NCBI GenBank assembly: GCA_964583165.1 | Contig: CAZOVK010000005.1 | Span: 1 to 58,871 of the forward strand | DNA length: 58,871 nt | Direction of reading: 5' to 3' | From: CAZOVK01 sp964583165 | GTDB taxonomy: Bacteria; Bacillota; Clostridia; Lachnospirales; WRAX01 | Part shown: positions 1 through 8,489 of the stretch, in pieces | Numbering within the stretch: position 1 is the first letter of the stretch | Layout of the letters: each line of letters opens with the position of its first letter | Made by a program: the position numbers and the translations under genes | The notes under the pieces: generated by a model | Databases searched by the model: none | What the model saw: only the letters and a program-made list of their open reading frames with translations | What the model was told of the DNA's origin: nothing

Positions 1-654
1 CCCCACAAGTAAAGACAGTGAAGAATAACACAAATCGAAAATTCGCACATCTTTTAAGCTTAAATCAAAATCGATATAACCCGTAAGTTCACCGTCTTCA
101 AATAAAAGGTTGCCCATATGAATATCCCTATGAATAAGCTGTCTGGGCAAATCGGGGCAAACTCGGCTTAGATTAGCCTTTACATAATTTATGATTTCAT
201 GAGGAACGGGCAAGGTTTTGCCTGTTATTTCGGGTAATATGTAATTGTTAAATTCGCCTATTAAATCTCCCTCACGGCAATCGGTCAGTTTTTCAATCTT
301 TGACAGCGCCACATGTAAGCGGGCAATGGTTCGCCCCAGCTCAACATGAAATTCTTTGTCGGCGGCGTAGACATCTACATGAACACCGCGCAACTTGGTC
401 ATCAAACACCAATAACCGTCATCAGTGGTTATAAAGTCGCGACCGTCAACCGTTTTGACATACTCAGCGACAGGCATACTCTCTTCGCGCAAAAGACGTG
501 ATAAAAGTAGGCTGCGTTCAATCTCCGCGATACTTTGACCGTGCTTTAAGACGTGCTTTTCGTCTATATCCCACGCCGATTTATATATACTGGTGATTTT
601 TTCGGGGCTTAGGTGCCAGTTTGACAGAATTGAAATGAGCGCGTTATGTTGCAT
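1..654 (-). CDS. APH-family phosphotransferase (C-terminus beyond window edge)
   Basis: About 218 residues are visible, starting at ATG 654 with GGAG about 10 bases upstream; the C-terminus lies beyond base 1. The hallmark of the choline/aminoglycoside kinase fold is present: the catalytic loop LIHRDIHMGNLLF (HxD...N), then GYIDFD, which supplies the Mg-binding Asp. The family transfers ATP phosphate to small-molecule hydroxyls such as aminoglycosides, homoserine or choline; the substrate cannot be read from sequence. The start lies 17 bases after the stop of the DJ-1 gene, so it is probably cotranscribed with secG and that gene. A resistance role is only one option. Confidence 0.8.
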   Translation of the reverse strand, partial: MQHNALISILSNWHLSPEKITSIYKSAWDIDEKHVLKHGQSIAEIERSLLLSRLLREESMPVAEYVKTVDGRDFITTDDGYWCLMTKLRGVHVDVYAADKEFHVELGRTIARLHVALSKIEKLTDCREGDLIGEFNNYILPEITGKTLPVPHEIINYVKANLSRVCPDLPRQLIHRDIHMGNLLFEDGELTGYIDFDLSLKDVRIFDLCYSSLSLLVG

Positions 655-670
655 AGGCTCGTGCTCCAAT

Positions 671-1237
671 CTAGAATTGACGTATATCCCATAGGAATTT
701 CTCAGCTACATCACTTGCGTCGTCTTTTGAAGCCAGAACTTCAAGAACCTTTAGTGCAAAATCTACCGTAAGCCCGGGCCCGCGCCCTGTTATAAACGGT
801 AGGTCAACGACCATATCAGCGTCTGTATAAATCGGCGCGCCATACCCCATCATTTCACGAACGCGGGAGGGGTAGCAGACTACGTTTTTACCGTCAATAA
901 TGCCTAAATACGACAAAAACACGGGCGCGGCGCATATAGCCGCCACAAGCCCGCCTTTTGCGATATGATTTCTAAACAAAGACACTAAACCCGCGTGGGA
1001 AATATAGTTGTCAACAACATTCCCGCCCGGGAGTATCAACATATCAGTAGTATCGGATATGTTATCAAACATTTTATCCGCGACAACAGAAACGCCGCGC
1101 GAACCGCAAACGGTTTTACTGCCCGTAAGTGATATGATTTCGACGTTTACGCCGCCGCGCCTTAGTATATCCGCTGTGACAATGGCCTCTGTTTCTTCAA
1201 AGCCAGTTGTCAGAAACAAGAGAGCGCGCTTGCTCAT
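671..1237 (-). CDS. DJ-1/PfpI family protein
   Basis: 188 residues, the normal length for a single-domain DJ-1/ThiJ protein. The N-terminal EETEA segment contains the conserved Glu that partners the nucleophile, and the nucleophile elbow AAICAAP carries the reactive Cys near residue 103. Relatives are glyoxalase III/deglycase-like or cysteine-based stress proteins (YajL, DJ-1), acting in the cytosol. Its ATG overlaps the secG stop codon as TAATG, which suggests translational coupling. The true reaction is unknown; thiamine-linked names used for this family are historical. Confidence 0.85.
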   Translation of the reverse strand: MSKRALLFLTTGFEETEAIVTADILRRGGVNVEIISLTGSKTVCGSRGVSVVADKMFDNISDTTDMLILPGGNVVDNYISHAGLVSLFRNHIAKGGLVAAICAAPVFLSYLGIIDGKNVVCYPSRVREMMGYGAPIYTDADMVVDLPFITGRGPGLTVDFALKVLEVLASKDDASDVAEKFLWDIRQF

Positions 1238-1488
1238 TATATATTAGCCAAGAACGGGAACACGAGCACAAGGGCAATCAGAACGCCACCGCAAAGCTTC
1301 GTGTATAGCTCGAGTTTGCCTTCCATTGAGCGGTTTTTGTGCTTGTCCCAATAGCTCTGTTGTGCGCCCATGCCGGCAAGGCTCGCCGAGATGCCGGAGG
1401 CCTTTTTCTGTTGCATAAGTATCATCGCAATAATAGCGATACACACAAGAATAATCGCGACAGAAGTAACTACATACATTACGGTCAT
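1237..1488 (-). CDS. secG: SecG, preprotein translocase subunit
   Basis: About 83 residues with two hydrophobic helices around a polar hairpin (LMQQKKASGISASLAG, then a KLYTKL-like basic stretch), the standard SecG layout. It is an auxiliary subunit of the SecYEG membrane channel and assists SecA-driven export. I prefer ATG 1488 over ATG 1497 because AAAGG at about 1498-1502 is then correctly spaced. It leads the minus-strand unit secG/DJ-1/APH. In many Firmicutes secG is followed by rnr and smpB; neither is here. Confidence 0.88.
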   Translation of the reverse strand: MTVMYVVTSVAIILVCIAIIAMILMQQKKASGISASLAGMGAQQSYWDKHKNRSMEGKLELYTKLCGGVLIALVLVFPFLANI

Positions 1489-1569
1489 TGTAATCATCCT
1501 TTCGTAACCGCCACATTATAACATATACAGGCGGTATTGGCAAGCAGTTTTTTCATGCGTAGCGAGGTT

Positions 1570-3264
1570 TTAAGCCGTTGGCTCAACCAAAATCCCCGCT
1601 TTGAATGAATCGGCGAAGCTCTTCATATCGGCGGCGGCGCGTTCGGCGGCATCTGTCACATGCGCTCCCGACATTAGGCGAGTGATTTCAGAAAGGTCAT
1701 CGTGTTCGAGCTTTTCTATGTGGGTTTGCGCCGTGCCGTCAAGCTCGGTCTTCGTTATGCGGAAGTGGCAATCACCCATTGCGGCTATTTGCGGCAGGTG
1801 GGTGATGCAGAGCAATTGGCGGCGGCGTGAGAGGGCGGCGAGTTTTTCGGCGACTTTTTGAGCGGTCTGACCGCTTACGCCCGTGTCAATTTCGTCAAAG
1901 ATGTAGGTTTCTATGCCTTCGGTGTCTGTCAAAATCGTTTTCATGGCGAGCATAACGCGCGACATTTCACCACCCGAGGCTATTCGCGACAGGGGCTTTT
2001 GAGGTTCGCCGGGGTTCGCGGAGAAGATGAATTCCACTTTGTCTAACCCGTTTGATGCGATTGATTCGCGCGTTGTTATGTCAACGGCAAACGCGGCTTT
2101 CTTCATGCCGAGGTCAAACAGGGCGGCGTTGATGCCTTCTGTTATACGTGTGGCGGCGGCGCGGCGTAAATCCGTTATGTTCGCGCAAATCGCCCGCATG
2201 TCAGCGTCCAGTTTTTCCTTGCGTTCGCGGAGTGAGGCGCTGGCGCTCTCCGCGCCCTCCAGACGCTCATATTCGGTTTTGGCGCGTTCGAGAAATTCTA
2301 ATATATCGTTGACTGTCGCGCCATATTTGCGGCGCAGTAAGTAAATCTCATCCATGCGTTTTTCAAGGCGGTCTAACTCTGACGGGTCAGAGTCCAGCTC
2401 TTCAAAGCGCGCGTCCAGTTCGTCCGCGGCATCACGCGCGAGCGAGAGCGCCGTTTCAAGCCCTTCTGTCAGCCCGCTTGCCCAATCGGCGTATCGCGAC
2501 AGGGTTTGCAGATGCCCCAGTGTGGCGTTCAGCGCGTCAGTCGCGCCACCGTCGCCGTTTAGGCTCTCCATTGCCTTGACACAACCCGTGCGAATCTTCT
2601 CGGCGTTTTGCAGAATCTTGCGGCGTTCCGTGAGTTTTGTATCCTCATCGGGCGTAAGGCGCGCGCGTTCTATCTCCTCAATCTGGAAGTTCAGAATGCC
2701 CATTCGCGCTTCTCTGTCGGCTATATCGAGCTCCCGCAACTGCTTGTCCAGCGAGCGGTAGGCGCTTAGGGTGTCGTTAAGCCTCGTCTTTTCGGCTTCA
2801 AGTGATGCGCCCCCGAATGCGTCTAACAAATCGATATGTTTGGCGGAGTTTAATAGACTCTGGTGTTCGTGTTGACCATGTATGTCAATGAGCGTTTCGG
2901 CAATATCTTTGAGCATACGTAATGTCACGGTGCGCCCGTTCACACGCGCCGTGCTCTTGCCTGTGTCCGTAATCTGGCGGAATAACATAAGCGCGTTATC
3001 TTCGTCTATGTCAACGCCGAGTTCCCTTACGCGCGTGCGCAAAACCTCAGAGTTCAGGGTTATCATCGCTGACACGCTCGCCGCGTCTGTGCCTGTTCTG
3101 ATGAAGTCGCGCCCCGTTTTACCACCGAGCACGAATGTAATTGAGTCAATCAATATCGACTTGCCCGCGCCCGTTTCGCCCGTGAGGATGTTCAGACCCT
3201 CGCCAAACTCAACCTCAATATGGTCAATGAGCGCGACATTGCGGATTTCAAGATACTCCAGCAA
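1570..3264 (-). CDS. recN: RecN, DNA double-strand break repair ATPase
   Basis: About 564 residues. SMC-like architecture: Walker A GETGAGKS near residue 30, coiled-coil arms in the middle, signature SGGEMSRVMLAMK, Walker B FDEIDTGVSG and the His switch region CITHLPQIAA. RecN is an early-acting, cohesin-like factor in recombinational repair. I chose the TTG at 3264 because a GGGGGGAG ribosome site lies just upstream, giving the family-typical start MLEYLEIRNVAL; a longer TTG at 3279 would begin inside that site. It is the last gene of the xse-ispA-dxs-tlyA-nadK run. ArgR, usual between nadK and recN, is missing. Confidence 0.95.
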   Translation of the reverse strand: MLEYLEIRNVALIDHIEVEFGEGLNILTGETGAGKSILIDSITFVLGGKTGRDFIRTGTDAASVSAMITLNSEVLRTRVRELGVDIDEDNALMLFRQITDTGKSTARVNGRTVTLRMLKDIAETLIDIHGQHEHQSLLNSAKHIDLLDAFGGASLEAEKTRLNDTLSAYRSLDKQLRELDIADREARMGILNFQIEEIERARLTPDEDTKLTERRKILQNAEKIRTGCVKAMESLNGDGGATDALNATLGHLQTLSRYADWASGLTEGLETALSLARDAADELDARFEELDSDPSELDRLEKRMDEIYLLRRKYGATVNDILEFLERAKTEYERLEGAESASASLRERKEKLDADMRAICANITDLRRAAATRITEGINAALFDLGMKKAAFAVDITTRESIASNGLDKVEFIFSANPGEPQKPLSRIASGGEMSRVMLAMKTILTDTEGIETYIFDEIDTGVSGQTAQKVAEKLAALSRRRQLLCITHLPQIAAMGDCHFRITKTELDGTAQTHIEKLEHDDLSEITRLMSGAHVTDAAERAAADMKSFADSFKAGILVEPTA

Positions 3265-3279
3265 GCAGACTCCCCCCAA

Positions 3280-4143
3280 TCAACTGTTTGTACCAATCAT
3301 TTTCAAGCGTAACCTGTCAAAGAATTCGAGATTTGCGGTTCTGATAATGGTTGTATGCACTGATGCGCGTGTAATGATAAGCTTTTCGCCGCCACCGAAT
3401 GTGCGGACGGCTTCGCCGTCACAGGCGAACAGACCACCCGCGTCAACCGTGATTTCAAGTGTATCGGATGACGGCAATACAACGGGGCGTAGGCGCAGTG
3501 AATGCGGGCATATCGGCGTTATCGCGAACATCTCGGCGTCGGGTTTTAGTATCGGGCCTCCCGCGCTTAGATTGTATGCCGTTGAACCTGTAGGTGTAGC
3601 GGCTATCACGCCGTCGGCGCGGTAATCGTCAAAGAATTTGCCGTTTACGTAAAGCCGTAGACCTACCATCTTCAGGCGTTCGGCGGCTGTGACGGTCACG
3701 TCATTGAGCGCGAGCCCGTCAGAGAGGGTTTCGCCATTCTCCGAGATGAGCCGCGCGTGTAACATCATACGTGATTCAAGCGCACACTCCCCGTCAATTA
3801 CCATACTCACGGCGCGTTCGGCGTGGCGTTTTTCTGTGTCTGTCAGATAACCCAGATGCCCAAGGTTCACGCCGAGAAGGGGTACGTCATTCAAACAGGC
3901 TTGCCGCGCCGCGCGAAGAACCGTTCCGTCGCCGCCCAAGACAACAAGGAAATCCGATTCGCTATAAACACGCGGAGAATATGTCACACCTTCGGCGTTC
4001 TGCAAGAACACAGCCGTTTCGGGTGGCAGAAGTGCGCGAATGCCCAGATTCTTACAAAGCGTAATAAGGCGCTTTGTGACGGACAGATGCTTGTCCCTGT
4101 CGATATTCGGTATAATACCTATGGTTTTAATTTGTGTGTTCAT
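3280..4143 (-). CDS. nadK: NAD kinase
   Basis: 287 residues, typical length. It phosphorylates NAD to NADP in the cytosol. Diagnostic motifs: GGDGTVLRAAR (the GGDG ATP/NAD site), NLGHLGYLTD, and TPTGSTAYNLSAGGPI, the conserved NAD-binding loop. It sits one base after the tlyA stop and runs almost directly into recN, so it is clearly in the same operon. The ribosome site is weak (GGTGAC), consistent with coupling to tlyA. Confidence 0.95.
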   Translation of the reverse strand: MNTQIKTIGIIPNIDRDKHLSVTKRLITLCKNLGIRALLPPETAVFLQNAEGVTYSPRVYSESDFLVVLGGDGTVLRAARQACLNDVPLLGVNLGHLGYLTDTEKRHAERAVSMVIDGECALESRMMLHARLISENGETLSDGLALNDVTVTAAERLKMVGLRLYVNGKFFDDYRADGVIAATPTGSTAYNLSAGGPILKPDAEMFAITPICPHSLRLRPVVLPSSDTLEITVDAGGLFACDGEAVRTFGGGEKLIITRASVHTTIIRTANLEFFDRLRLKMIGTNS

Positions 4144-4144
4144 G

Positions 4145-4918
4145 TCACCGCTCAGAGTTTAGGCGAGAAGTATCCGCCCGTGTGAAATGTGCCAGATATT
4201 CGGTGTTGCCGTTTTGTCCTTTTATTGGTGATTCGGTTATGCCGTTGAGCTTCAGCCCTAAAAGCACTAACCGTTCAATAGTGTTATCTACAACTGACTT
4301 GCGAAAACGCGCGTCTGTTATAACGCCCTGTTTGTTCAGATAACGCCGCCCGTTCGGGAGTTCGCCCGCCTCGAATTGGGGTTTAATCAGAAAAACCAGC
4401 GACGCTTGGGGCCTGACTACGTCGATTATGAACGGCGCGGCCTTTGTTATGCTGATGAAACTCAAATCGGCGGTCGCAAAGTCTAAGGCGTGTTCAAACA
4501 TAGCGGGCGTTATGTCCTTTATGTTTGTATGTTCTATGCTCACAACGCGGTTGTCGGTGACAAGCTTAGGTGCTAGTTGGCTGTGCCCAACATCAACGGC
4601 ATAGACACGCGCCGCGCCGTTTTGCAACATACAGTCCGTAAAACCGCCCGTTGACGCGCCCGCGTCTAAACAGGTCAAACCGCTCAAATCCAGACGAAAG
4701 GTCAACAGCGCGTGTTGAAGCTTTTCGCCGCCACGGCTCACGAAGGGCATGGTGGGGGCTTCTACGATTACTGTGTCGTCTGTTGTAACAGCGGTAGATG
4801 GTTTGGTGACGATTACGCCGTTTATTTTCACGTAGCCGTCAGCAATCACGCGTTTTGCATTTTCACGTGAGTAGTTTTCGTGTTGCGCTAAGTATATGTC
4901 TAAACGGTTGCCCGTCAT
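4145..4918 (-). CDS. tlyA: TlyA family rRNA methyltransferase (S4 + FtsJ)
   Basis: 257 residues. An N-terminal S4 RNA-binding domain (RLDIYLAQHENYSRENAKR) is followed by an FtsJ/RrmJ-like SAM methyltransferase with CLDAGASTGGFTD as the SAM loop and LIKPQFEAG as the catalytic K region. TlyA enzymes 2'-O-methylate rRNA; the old name 'hemolysin' is historical. The start codon overlaps the dxs stop as ATGA, as is usual for the dxs-tlyA pair. Confidence 0.93.
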   Translation of the reverse strand: MTGNRLDIYLAQHENYSRENAKRVIADGYVKINGVIVTKPSTAVTTDDTVIVEAPTMPFVSRGGEKLQHALLTFRLDLSGLTCLDAGASTGGFTDCMLQNGAARVYAVDVGHSQLAPKLVTDNRVVSIEHTNIKDITPAMFEHALDFATADLSFISITKAAPFIIDVVRPQASLVFLIKPQFEAGELPNGRRYLNKQGVITDARFRKSVVDNTIERLVLLGLKLNGITESPIKGQNGNTEYLAHFTRADTSRLNSER

Positions 4919-6768
4919 GAATCCAGCTCTTTCAGGACACGCCTTGTTAGACTCTCACTGTCCAGTTCTAACAGTGCCATGAGTTCGGCGCGCGTGCCTT
5001 GTTGAATGAAGCGGTCGGGCAGACCGTAGTTGATTACACGTTTTTGTGAGTTGATCAGCTTTTGCGACAGCGCCATGCCGAAGCCACCGAGAATTGCGCC
5101 GTCTTCAAACGTGAAAACGGTTTGGCATTCGGCTAAAACAGCCAGTTGCTCATCCGTCAACGGTTTTATAAAACGCGTGTTGATGAAGAGCGGCTTGTGA
5201 CCGCGCTTGATAAGTTCGTTATAAACGGCGTTCACATATGGGAACATTGCGCCGACTGAAACGAGGGCTATGCGAGAGCCTGTTTTTGCGATTTCCCACT
5301 TGCCCCATTCGATTGGCGCGAGTGCAATACCCGTGCTGTCAACAGCGGCGGCTTTTGGGTATCTGATGGCTATAGGACCGTCTGATTTTATGGCGAGTTT
5401 GAGCATCTGCTCCAATTCAAGACCGTTTCTGGGCGCTAAAATCTGCATGTTCGGCATGTGTGACAAAAAGGCTATGTCAAACGCGCCTTGGTGTGTTTCG
5501 CCGTCATTGCCGGTTATGCCGGCGCGGTCAATCGCGAAGATGACATGCTTGTTAGTCAGACAAGCATCATGCAGGATTTGGTCATAGGAGCGTTGTAGAA
5601 AGCTTGAATACACGGCGAAAACGGGCGTAAGACCCGAAGCCGCCAAAGCCGCCGCGAAGGTGACGGCGTGACCTTCTGCAATACCCACGTCATAGAGCCT
5701 TTGCGGGTAAAGCCGCGCAAAATCTGTCAGCCCTACGCCGTCTGTCATTGATGCGGTTATCGCAACTACGTTTTCATTGTTAATCTCTGTCATTGCGCGC
5801 CCGAATGCCTCTGAAAACCCGAATTTCGGTGTATCGAGCGGTTCGCCTGTGGTCACGTCAAAACGCCCTACGCCATGAAAGGCGCAAGGGTCGCTTTCAG
5901 CATGGGAATAACCCTTGCCTTTCTGTGTATAGACATGCAAGAATACCGGCGCGTCCATGTTTTTTATGTTGGATAACACGTTTATAAGTTCGTCTAAGTC
6001 GTGACCGTCCACAGGTCCTACATACTTGAAGCCGAAACGCTCGAACAAGAAGCCCGGCACAAGCAACGACTTTAAGCCTGTTTTGGCGCGTTCCAGCGCG
6101 AACGACACAGGGCGGCCGACTTTCGGAAAGCGCTTTAGAAGTCTCTTTACATTGCGTTTTGTGAATATGTATTTCGGGTCGGTACGTAAGGAGTTCAAGC
6201 TCTTAGAGAGCGCGCCCACGTTTTCTGAAATGGACATTTGGTTGTCATTAAGAATAACGAGCAGTTTCGCGTTTGTGCGCCCGGCGTTGTTTAACCCCTC
6301 ATAAGCAAGACCGCCCGTGAGTGAACCGTCACCGATTACGGCTATTGAGAAGTCTGTTTTGCCCATACGTTCGTTACCGAGCGCAAGCCCAAGGGCGGCA
6401 GAGATACTCGTTGAGCTGTGACCTGTGTCGAACGCGTCATGTTCGCTTTCGCCCCGCTTAGGGAAGCCCGACAGCCCATCGAATTGCCGCATGGTAGAAA
6501 AGTTTTCGCGTCGCCCTGTATATAGTTTGTGCGCGTAACTCTGATGCCCAACATCCCAAACAATTTGGTCATGTGGGGAGTTGAACACATAATGAAGCGC
6601 GATTGTCAGCTCAACAACACCAAGATTAGACGCGAGATGCCCGCCTGTTTTGGCTATTGCGCCGATTAAAAACATGCGTGTTTCCAGCGCGAGCCGCTTT
6701 AACCCTGCCGAGGTCAATCCTTTTATATCATCCGGAGTATTGATGCGGGGCAGAACCTTGTATTTCAT
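4915..6768 (-). CDS. dxs: 1-deoxy-D-xylulose-5-phosphate synthase
   Basis: 617 residues, full length. It is the thiamine-diphosphate enzyme that condenses pyruvate and glyceraldehyde-3-phosphate, the first step of the MEP isoprenoid pathway. Visible motifs: VWDVGHQSYAHK, the ThDP-binding GDGSLTGGLAYEGLNN, the VGPVDGHD loop, EGHAVTFAAALA with the catalytic Glu, and DRAGITGNDGETHQG. AAAGGT precedes the ATG. It shares the run with ispA, so precursor synthesis and prenyl chain elongation lie side by side, separated only by the DUF212 gene. Confidence 0.97.
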   Translation of the reverse strand: MKYKVLPRINTPDDIKGLTSAGLKRLALETRMFLIGAIAKTGGHLASNLGVVELTIALHYVFNSPHDQIVWDVGHQSYAHKLYTGRRENFSTMRQFDGLSGFPKRGESEHDAFDTGHSSTSISAALGLALGNERMGKTDFSIAVIGDGSLTGGLAYEGLNNAGRTNAKLLVILNDNQMSISENVGALSKSLNSLRTDPKYIFTKRNVKRLLKRFPKVGRPVSFALERAKTGLKSLLVPGFLFERFGFKYVGPVDGHDLDELINVLSNIKNMDAPVFLHVYTQKGKGYSHAESDPCAFHGVGRFDVTTGEPLDTPKFGFSEAFGRAMTEINNENVVAITASMTDGVGLTDFARLYPQRLYDVGIAEGHAVTFAAALAASGLTPVFAVYSSFLQRSYDQILHDACLTNKHVIFAIDRAGITGNDGETHQGAFDIAFLSHMPNMQILAPRNGLELEQMLKLAIKSDGPIAIRYPKAAAVDSTGIALAPIEWGKWEIAKTGSRIALVSVGAMFPYVNAVYNELIKRGHKPLFINTRFIKPLTDEQLAVLAECQTVFTFEDGAILGGFGMALSQKLINSQKRVINYGLPDRFIQQGTRAELMALLELDSESLTRRVLKELDS

Positions 6769-6802
6769 GGTTTTACCTTTCTATCATAAATTCGCTTAAT
6801 AC

Positions 6803-6857
6803 AACCGCCTAAAGGCGGTTTGGGGGGCTTAAAGGCGGCTAAAGCCGCCAATGCCCC
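6803..6857. repeat. Paired G/C-rich hairpins between dxs and the DUF212 gene
   Basis: Two adjacent inverted repeats: AACCGCC/GGCGGTT at 6803-6820, and a nested GGGGC...GCCCC around GGCGGC/GCCGCC at 6834-6849. They lie after the stop of the minus-strand DUF212 gene. There is no clear T-run, so they look more like REP-type palindromes or mRNA-stabilising hairpins than an intrinsic terminator. Confidence 0.6.
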
Positions 6858-6867
6858 AATATCTGCG

Positions 6868-7320
6868 CTAAAACGCCCTTATCATAACCACAGCTAATAA
6901 TACGCCCAGAACAGCGCCCGCCGCCACTTCAACGGGCGTATGCCCAAGCAATTCTTTCAAGCGTTTGTCTACTTTAACACCTTGCGACTCGAAAGTTTCG
7001 ATAAACATATTCAAGACTTCTGCTTGTTTGCCGGCCGCGCGACGAACGCCCGCCGCGTCATACATAACGACAAGGCTCACGATTGCCGAAACGGCGAAAA
7101 TAGCAGAATTGAAGCCCTCAGTCAGCCCAACGCCCGTTGTCATTGCCGTGACGAAAGATGTATGAGAACTCGGCATACCACCCGAGCTGATTATCAAATG
7201 CAGATTCAGTTTACGCGTTCGACGCAGCTCAAGCAGAATCTTGATGAGCTGTGCGACCGCCCAGGCCAAAACGGCGACCCAGAGAATGAAGTTATTATAG
7301 ATGCCTACGATTGTGTTCAT
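6868..7320 (-). CDS. Divergent PAP2 family membrane protein (DUF212)
   Basis: 150 residues with several hydrophobic segments. The motif SSGGMPSSHTSFVTAM resembles the SGxxxSH signature of the DUF212/PAP2-like acid phosphatase group (B. subtilis YuiD type). The active-site His is visible in PSSH; the late phosphatase motif GHTPVEVAAGAVLG also fits. Its neighbours ispA and dxs suggest a lipid or prenyl-phosphate phosphatase, but that is inference. GGAGG precedes the ATG. Confidence 0.8.
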   Translation of the reverse strand: MNTIVGIYNNFILWVAVLAWAVAQLIKILLELRRTRKLNLHLIISSGGMPSSHTSFVTAMTTGVGLTEGFNSAIFAVSAIVSLVVMYDAAGVRRAAGKQAEVLNMFIETFESQGVKVDKRLKELLGHTPVEVAAGAVLGVLLAVVMIRAF

Positions 7321-7358
7321 TTGGCCTCCGAACTTTTGTTATGATTTTTTGATTACTT

Positions 7359-8252
7359 TTATGTTTCGCGGTTCAAAAGGTAGCGGATGTAAGTTGTGAA
7401 TGAGCCTTTAGGCGAGTCAATGTCTTTAACCAAACCCTCTATCGCCGCTTCATACTCCGCCAAAATACTTTCGGTTTTAGAAATGCCCAGTAGGCGCACA
7501 GCGTCTGAGCCATCCTGCTTTGGCGCTTGATTCTTCGACTTTGCCTCATAATATTCAAGCACATCATCCCGAATTTGAAAAGCAAGCCCAAGGTATTCGC
7601 CCAGTTGTTCCAGTTTCGTAACATCCATTGCGCCGCCGATAATTGCGCCGCCCGTAAGGGCCGCCACGAACAATGCGCCTGTTTTCATGGCATTTGTTTC
7701 GCGAATGCGCTTTGCTAGGTCTTCATTAGATATTGTTTCTAGTTTTTCCGTATTTAATCCTAAATATGCTAATTCCATATCGCTAACTTGACCCGCAACC
7801 ATAGCCCCCGCCGCACGTGACAAAATCTTTTGGGCGCGAATATGCGACGAGCTGATGAAATTCAAACAAGCTTCGGATGTCAGCTCAAAAGCGAGAGTCA
7901 GAAGAGCGTCACCTGTCAAAATCGCGTGGGCTTCGCCGAATTGTTTATGCACGGTGGGTTTGCCGCGCCTAAACGCGTCATTATCCATCGCGGGCAAGTC
8001 ATCGTGAACAAGGCTATAGCTGTGAATTAGTTCCAGCGCACACGCAAAGGGCAACGCCGCAGTGATGTTTATTCTATAAAGCCCGCAGGCCAAAAGCGCC
8101 AGATTAGGTCTTACACGCTTCCCACTCGGGAAAACCGCATACTCCATGGCCTCACGTAAATTTGGGTGTGTGAGTTTTGAAATCGCGTTTGATAAATACT
8201 CATCAATAAGCTCGGTTTGTTCGGCTATTATCCTACTGAAATCTTCTGTCAT
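7359..8252 (-). CDS. ispA: Short-chain polyprenyl (farnesyl) diphosphate synthase
   Basis: 297 residues. The enzyme adds isopentenyl diphosphate to allylic diphosphates to give farnesyl or geranyl diphosphate. The first Asp-rich motif DDLPAMDND is intact, followed by GKPTVHK. The second motif reads IRDDVLEYYE, with Glu where the usual DDxxD ends in Asp, a conservative change. The start overlaps the xseB stop (ATGA) and GGAGG is present. The order xseA-xseB-ispA is the classical Firmicute arrangement. Confidence 0.95.
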   Translation of the reverse strand: MTEDFSRIIAEQTELIDEYLSNAISKLTHPNLREAMEYAVFPSGKRVRPNLALLACGLYRINITAALPFACALELIHSYSLVHDDLPAMDNDAFRRGKPTVHKQFGEAHAILTGDALLTLAFELTSEACLNFISSSHIRAQKILSRAAGAMVAGQVSDMELAYLGLNTEKLETISNEDLAKRIRETNAMKTGALFVAALTGGAIIGGAMDVTKLEQLGEYLGLAFQIRDDVLEYYEAKSKNQAPKQDGSDAVRLLGISKTESILAEYEAAIEGLVKDIDSPKGSFTTYIRYLLNRET

Positions 8253-8488
8253 TCAGAAACCTCCGTGAACGGCGCAAGGCTTTCACCCGACGCATTGCGT
8301 TTGAGGACTACAATCTCTTGTTCAATGTTATCAAGCATTTCGGCGCACTCGGCGCATAACTTTACGCCCTCTCGGTATAAATCCATTGAGGACGAAAGCG
8401 GTGTGTCGGGGCTTTCCATTATTTCTATGATTTCAAGCAGGCGCGATTGTTTTTCTTCGTATGTTGCCTGTTTCGCTTTGCGGGGCAT
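8249..8488 (-). CDS. xseB: Exodeoxyribonuclease VII small subunit
   Basis: 79 residues from ATG 8488, the usual size. It is a helical hairpin subunit (TYEEKQSRLLEIIEIMESP, then LYREGVKLCAECAEMLDNIE) that assembles several copies onto XseA for single-strand DNA degradation. I prefer ATG 8488 over an upstream TTG because GAGGTG at 8492-8497 is well placed for it; that site lies in the end of xseA. It is translationally linked to ispA. Confidence 0.92.
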   Translation of the reverse strand: MPRKAKQATYEEKQSRLLEIIEIMESPDTPLSSSMDLYREGVKLCAECAEMLDNIEQEIVVLKRNASGESLAPFTEVSE

Positions 8489-8489
8489 G

